In this document: one piece after another, positions 54,711-64,000 of the stretch
How the letters are laid out: each line of letters starts with the position of its first letter
How positions within the stretch are numbered: the stretch's first letter is position 1
The notes under the pieces: generated by a model
What the model was told of the DNA's origin: nothing
The model's database searches: none
Seen by the model: the letters and a program-made list of their open reading frames with translations, nothing else
Position numbers and translations under genes: made by a program
DNA from: Paroedura picta
Taxonomy: Eukaryota > Chordata > Lepidosauria > Squamata > Gekkonidae
Direction: 5' to 3'
DNA length: 64,000 nt
Assembly (NCBI RefSeq): GCF_049243985.1
Contig: NC_135386.1
Coordinates: forward strand, 18,320,202 to 18,384,201

Positions 54711-55394
54711 GGGGGGGCATGATTTGCCTCCGCCTCAACTGAAAGGGACCCCCGTCTATCCTTAGCCTGAGCGGCCAATCTTTGGGGCTCCGGCCCTGGT
54801 GTGTGGCAGGCCTTTTGTCTGAGGACTCAGGTGCCCATGAGCAGCCGCCATCCCCTACGGGGAGCCCGGGGATCAGGGGGCGGGGAGGAATAAGGGAGGC
54901 GATGCTCGCAGGAGGAGGACCCCCAAATGCACTCGTCTCTCTTAATGCTCAATAATGGCGGCTGCTGCCGCGCCCATGTGCTCCATGCGCCGGAATGAGG
55001 CCATTCCTCTGCATAATGCATGGCATGGCCCCTCTCGAGTTTCCACGGGCTGGGGCCTCTCCAGTTGCCTGACTTTAAATTAACTATTAATTTTGTTGTC
55101 ACCGAAACTACCACAAAACAAATGCAGCGACCTGGCCTTGGGGCCCATTAGCCAGATCGCGTTTCGGGTCATGTCCACTGCCGCTGGCAAACGGCTGCTC
55201 CTGACAATAGGTGGCCCTCCCCCGCAAGCTACTGGAAAGAGAGACGCCTGCAGAAAGAATCTATCGGAGGGATATCAAATCCTGCTCGACATTTGGCTGG
55301 GGAAAAGAGGGGCAGATGTTAATGCAGTTCACACTGTGGCACAATGAAATGTCCCTCCGGGCTCTGGGATTCGGAGGATTAGTGCTAATAATCC

Positions 55395-55545
55395 CTAGCA
55401 CAGAAAAGAGAGAGTCCAGAAGCACCTTCAAGACTAACCAAATTTGTGGCAGGGTAGGAGCTTTGGGTGTCACTGCTCACTTCTTCAGGGCAGTGACTCA
55501 TGAAAGCTCACCTTGTGCCACAATTTCTGTTAGCCTTTAAGGTGA
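55395..55545 (+). repeat. GTAGCCGTGT-family repeat, central part
   Basis: 'gagtccagaagcaccttcaa' followed by 'gactaaccaaatttgtgg' and 'gctcacttcttcagg'. Confidence 0.5.
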
Positions 55546-56096
55546 TATTAGATTTTTGCTCTTTAATGAAGCTTCCCATTTACAGCTCCAAGATCTTTCC
55601 CCCTCTCAGCTTCAGTGAGTTCAGACCCCGTCAGCCTATACTTTGAAGCCGGGACTTTCTGTCACAATGTGCATAACCTTATTTCTGGAATAGAGATGTT
55701 CAAGCATGCGCTATCTTCAGTTCAATGTGCACCTGACCGGAAGGCAGCTAAACCCGGAACAGGGACTCACAGAGATGCTACAGGCAGCCTCTTTGGAGAA
55801 TGTATAATTCCCCATACCCAGTTCAGCAATAAATGAATGAGCCAAGCTGCAGGTAGCATTTATTACATTTTCATACCACCTTCCCTTGTGCCTCAGGGCA
55901 GTTCACAGCATAGAGCAATGTACATATTCAAGTCTGATACAATTCTCCAAAAATTAAGCTCAATAAATTGCACGAATATTATTCAACATTTAACCATTTA
56001 ACATACAACTAATGCTTAACAAGTTGGCTGGACTGGAGATTGCCTTTAATGGGGACCCCAAAAGCCCACAACTCAGGAAGTTGCAGCTTAGACCAA

Positions 56097-56225
56097 ACGG
56101 GACGAAGAGCCAGCCTGATGCAGAAGACCCAGGTTCGAATCCCCACTGCCATGGAAGCTTGGCGCCAGTCTCTCCTACCTCGCAGGGCTGTTGCGAGGAT
56201 AAAATGGAGGCAGGGGAGGGGGGCA
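56097..56225 (+). mobile_element. tRNA-derived SINE, second family
   Basis: 'gacccaggttcgaatcccca' is a B-box-like sequence; the tail is 'gaggataaaatggaggcagg'. Related to 33495-33625. Confidence 0.6.
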
Positions 56226-56253
56226 ATGTTGGGAGCCTCTTTGAGGAAAGCAG

Positions 56254-56353
56254 CCCGGGGTGGCCACCCTGTGGCTGTCCAGAAGCCCATACAGCCTGGC
56301 TCATGGTCATTATAGTCCATGGACCTATGGAGAGCCGCAGTTTGGCCACCCCA
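56254..56353. mobile_element. Palindromic hAT-type MITE, copy K (eroded)
   Basis: The ends 'ccggggtggccacc' and 'gccgcagtttggccacccc' face each other around 'tcatggtcattatagtccat'. It lies about 650 bp upstream of the FEM1B start. Confidence 0.7.
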
Positions 56354-56429
56354 GCTGCAAACGCTCGCATTCCCCTCTGCCCTTCCTCCATCCTCTCCAG
56401 ACAACAGCCCTGCGAGGGAGGCGAGTGAC

Positions 56430-60725
<4,296 letters not shown>

Positions 60726-60787
60726 GCCACCCCCTGGATGGAGGTCGCCCCCCAACCCACGCCCTGGTGAAGGGCCAGACTCTAGTT

Positions 60788-60793
60788 AATAAA
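60788..60793 (+). terminator. Candidate proximal poly(A) signal, FEM1B
   Basis: AATAAA 63 nt after the stop codon. Confidence 0.4.
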
Positions 60794-62020
60794 CACCAGG
60801 CAGAGCTTTTGTGAATCTCCCTCTCTCCTCCCTTCATTTGACACTCATCATGGCAGTGTGCAGCCCCCCCCCACAACAAGTAGACCCACTGGCCTTAATT
60901 TGGAAGTGCGTCCACCCGGTTTCCCCCAAAAAATCCCTTTTGGCAAACTCCTAAGCAGAGGGGGCGTAAAAGAGGGTGGCCCTGTGCTAGGCCCAGGTTT
61001 TTACCGTCGACAGCTGAGAATGCCTCGGAGCAGCTCGCTGCAGCCATGTTTGAGTCCAGCCGGGTGCCCGTGCAGCTGGAAGGAACGGGGGGAGGGAGGG
61101 GGGAGGAACGGAAGCCAAATCCCAGAGGCGCTTCTCGCAGGGATCTCACGAAACCTAGTCCTCACCAGCCTCTCTTCAATGCCTTTTCTGTTCTCACTGA
61201 AATTGTCGGTGATTTTTATAAAAGATCATTTCTGCGCGAGACAAAAGTCATGCCGATCCCTTCTTACAAACAAGGAAAATGCTGGATGAAACTCAGGTGT
61301 GTGAATGGGGGTCATTCAATTGTATTGGGTGTGCAGGGGGGGTGGGGACCCAGCAGCTCTCTTGATTTAAGTTGTACACTTTTTTTTTTAAAAAAAAGGG
61401 TTGGTCACAGATGCCTCAGTCTTGCTTCTGGAGGAGAGGAAGCATTTTGCTGAGCGCTCAGTCTGAGACCCACATCTGGAATGTTCCCTGCTGCGTGGTT
61501 TTGGAGTCTTCCAATCAGTTGCTTTACAATGATCTTTATGAAGAGTTTGATTATGTCTTTTAGATCTATGATGTTATACCATTGGTGGGGAAGGCTCAGG
61601 GAGGGAGAAAAGGGCTGGTTTTGGTGGGTTTTTTTGCAGCGCCCGACCCCAAGAATAGTTTTCCGCTTTTCATTCCTTTTCATTATGGAGTTTTGCAGGA
61701 AAATTGATCTCCCCCCGGCCCCCATCAGAACAAACCCCCTATCATCTTCTGTGAAGGTTGTTCTTTTAAAAAAGCACGACTGAAGAGTTGGTGTCCTGCG
61801 AGCAGCACCTCTCCTTGCCGGAAACTTCAGCGGCCGAATGTCAATTTTTGATAGGTTACAAAAATCGCACTTCTCCCCTCGCCCCCCCCCCTTTGCCATT
61901 TTGGATGCCACTTTTTAACAGTCGAGATGGAGAAAGAATGTTCCGCGGTCCTATTTTTGAAAACGGATCAGAGGGTTCTAAAAACAGGATGTTCTGGTCA
62001 CAGATGACGTTTATATCGCA

Positions 62021-62026
62021 AATAAA
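62021..62026 (+). terminator. Candidate distal poly(A) signal, FEM1B
   Basis: AATAAA in an AT-rich context, followed by a GT-containing stretch, 1.3 kb after the stop. Confidence 0.4.
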
Positions 62027-62127
62027 ACCTGGAATGTGACATCGGCTCCCTTCTGATTTCGTTGTGCTGCCAAATGTTTCCTTGCCGTCCTCAGTGGATG
62101 TCTCAGCAGGGCCAAAAAGTAGACGCG

Positions 62128-62396
62128 AAGAAGAAGAGGAAGAAGAAGAGTCGGTTCTTAGATGCTGCTGTCTCTACCAGAAGGAGTCTCAAAGCGGATC
62201 ACAATCCCCTTCCCTTTCCTCTCCCCTCGAGAAGTGAGGTGGAGCTGAGAAAGCTCTGAGAGAAACTGCCCTGTGAGCTCTTACAGGACTGTGACTGGCT
62301 CAAGGACACTCAGCTGGCTGCATGTGGAGGAAGAGCAGGGAATCAAACCTGGCTGGCCACATTAGAAGTCGGTGCTCCTAACCACCACAGCATGCT
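62128..62396 (-). mobile_element. CORE/MIR-like SINE, reverse copy
   Basis: The plus strand shows the (GAA)n tail first (62128-62152), then 'gtgactggctcaaggacact', 'agctggctgcatgtgga' and the head 'cctaaccaccacagcatgct'. Confidence 0.8.
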
Positions 62397-62489
62397 GGAA
62401 GGGCCCTCCAGTCCGTCCCTCGACTCAGTGCAGGATCAGCCTAATAGTGTCTTGAGAACTGATGTCTTGCCATTGCATCTGATTCTGAA

Positions 62490-62735
62490 ATGAGCCACCA
62501 TGGTGCAGTGATTAGAAGCAGCAGCAGCTTCTAATCTGGTGAGCTGAGTTTGATTCCCCACTCGTTCTCCACATGCAGCCAGCTGGGTGACGTTGGGCTA
62601 GTCACAGTCAAGATTGGGCTGTTCTTACAGAGCAGTCCTGTCAGAGCTCTCTCAGACTCGCCTACCTCCCAGGGTGTCTGTTGTGAGGAGAGGAAGGCAA
62701 TGAAAAGCGGGGTATAAAAAACCAACTCTTCATTT
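62490..62735 (+). mobile_element. CORE/MIR-like SINE, forward copy
   Basis: A full-length copy: head 'catggtgcagtgattagaag', core 'agctgggtgacgttgggcta', 'gggtgtctgttgtgaggaga' and tail 'gcggggtataaaaaaccaac'. It is head to head with 62128-62396. Confidence 0.8.
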
Positions 62736-63500
62736 GCAATGCCCCTGGTAAGCCTTGAACGGGTGTGTGAACAGCAGCCATGTCATTCAGCCAAACTCGC
62801 TTCCCCACACCCGGCCTTAAAGGAACCAGACTTGTCTCCCCAAAGAGTCTGGAGTTGAAAGTTGCTCTCAGCTCTTGCTCTGGCTGCCATTTCCCAGGGT
62901 CTTGGGCGAGACCAAAAGATTTGGGGAGGGGGGGGGGAGGAGAAGGTTTTGAAAGTGGTCACTGTTGTTAGGCAATGAGTTGGGGGTGGGGCCAGGTTCC
63001 ACCTCTTTCGAGGACAGAGGCTGCAGCAAGCTCTCCACGTAATTCTTTTTTAATGTCTCAACCCTCCCCGTACAGTCATTTACATATTTTGCATTTGGCG
63101 GGATAGATTCTCCCCTCCCCACCCGAGCAGTTTTCAGTCATTAAAATTAATAGCATAAATAATCATTCTTATGCAAAAGGGGAGGGGGGGGAAAGGATCA
63201 CCTTAAAACTATTCCATCATTCAAAAGTATATACACATCATACATGGGGGGCTTTCCTGTCTCCTTTTCTTTTTTTGGAAATTTTACAGGCTCTGGGAAA
63301 ATGCTTCAAACTGGCTTGTTTTTTTTTTTGTTTACCTTTCTAATGCGTGTTTTCAAAGGCTTTTCGAGTCTAGGTCAACATTTTCAAAATAATTATATAC
63401 AGCTGAGTGAGGACTGATGCCTTGCGTTAAGGTGCTTTCAACAGTGTGGGTAGGAGTTCAGTGCATAGAAAGGTTGGAGCTCCACCTGCGTCCTTTAGAA

Positions 63501-63747
63501 CCGGGGTCCCCCTTCCTGGCTTTGAGAAGGTGGGCGGGGCTCCCACCTGGCTGCTGGAGATCTGATTGGCTGCGCAGGTTTTTAAAGAAGGTGGCTTCGG
63601 CATCCAGGGCTGTGATCTTGCCTGTGTGCTGGGAGGGATGCTGGGCAGCCAGTCTGTGGCTGGCGTGGCCAAGGGGCAGCTCTGCTTTGGCTCTGTGGTG
63701 TCAGAATGCCAAAGGTGTCCACCGGCTCAAAAGGGAGGGGACCCCTG
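63501..63747. mobile_element. hAT-type MITE, second family
   Basis: The ends CCGGGGTCCCC and GGGGACCCCTG are inverted. Flanks CTTTAGAA (63493-63500) and GTTTAGAA (63748-63755) match at 7 of 8 positions. The right part 'gtgtcagaatgccaaaggtg' is the known end of a reptile hAT-type element with CAGGGGTCCCC termini. It is distinct from the actacaattccca family. Confidence 0.75.
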
Positions 63748-63770
63748 GTTTAGAAAACGGGAGAGGTGTG

Positions 63771-64000
63771 TCATGGTTCAGAGTGGCGGGCGGCCTCTGA
63801 TCTGGAGAAGTGGGTTCGATTCCCCTCACGTGCAGCTGGCTGGGTGACCTTGAACTAGCCTCCAGTTCTCTCAGAGCTCTCAGCTCTACAGACTTTACGG
63901 GGTGTCTGTTGGGGGGAAGGTGTTTGTAAGCCTCTGGGAACCCCCCTTTGGGTTGTGAAAAGCAGGCTACAGGGAAAACAGCTCTCCTCCTCCTCCTCCT
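63771..64000 (+). mobile_element. CORE/MIR-like SINE reaching the window end
   Basis: 'gtgggttcgattcccctcac', 'ggctgggtgaccttgaacta', 'ggggtgtctgttgggggga' and a (CTC)n tail running off the window. Confidence 0.75.

Larger units (their letters stand above)
60726..64000 (+). other. FEM1B 3' UTR and downstream flank
   Basis: AATAAA hexamers lie at 60788-60793 and 62021-62026; either may end FEM1B. Mammalian FEM1B has a long 3' UTR, so the later one is possible. An inverted SINE pair (62128-62735), an AT-rich block (63040-63420), a hAT-type MITE (63501-63747) and another SINE follow. The human neighbour ITGA11 would be on the minus strand; no exon of it is recognised. Confidence 0.6.

Noticed and set aside
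53912-54778. Long open frames on both strands at the CLN6 start
   Set aside because: They lie in a CpG island with few stop codons and have low-complexity Arg/Pro/Gly content.
62730-64000. Possible 3' exon of ITGA11
   Set aside because: No integrin-like coding sequence is found on either strand; the segment is SINE, MITE and AT-rich sequence.

Overview
This window is vertebrate nuclear DNA, most likely from a squamate reptile, possibly a gecko. It has CpG-island promoters, introns with GT-AG boundaries, CR1-like and L2-like LINE tails, tRNA-derived and 5S-derived SINEs, and many copies of a palindromic hAT-type MITE. The species call rests on my recollection of these repeat families, not on a search. 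The gene order PIAS1(+), CALML4(-), CLN6(-), FEM1B(+) is that of human chromosome 15q23. All four coding regions can be read here without a break.

Layout: 1-8400 is intergenic and repeat-bearing. 8.5-9.3 kb is the PIAS1 CpG island with coding exon 1. 8.8-41.1 kb holds PIAS1 (14 coding exons, 651 aa), followed by a long 3' UTR ending near 43.2 or 44.9 kb. 45.2-48.85 kb holds CALML4 on the minus strand (5 coding exons, 154 aa), tail to tail with PIAS1. 50.5-54.35 kb holds CLN6 on the minus strand (7 exons, about 301 aa). 54.35-57.0 kb is the CLN6/FEM1B divergent promoter interval. 57.0-60.7 kb holds FEM1B (2 exons, 627 aa). 60.7-64 kb is 3' flank with SINEs and a second hAT-type MITE.

The genes are not a functional operon. 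PIAS1 is a nuclear SUMO E3 ligase, CALML4 a calmodulin-like myosin light chain, CLN6 an ER membrane protein needed for lysosomal enzyme export, and FEM1B a CUL2 ubiquitin-ligase substrate receptor. The locus is compact and GC-rich, which would fit a microchromosome (inference).

I found no undescribed gene system. The strongest structural signals are: the hAT-type MITE family (about 12 copies, four with perfect 8-bp target-site duplications); repeated tandem amplification of retroposon ends (a 67-bp CR1 tail x4, a tRNA-like SINE head x4, L2-type tails x2-3); microsatellites that form the polypyrimidine tracts of two splice acceptors; an in-frame upstream ATG for PIAS1; and a frameshifted protein-like relic antisense in FEM1B intron 1. 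No retrovirus, LTR element, Polinton or toxin fossil was recognised.
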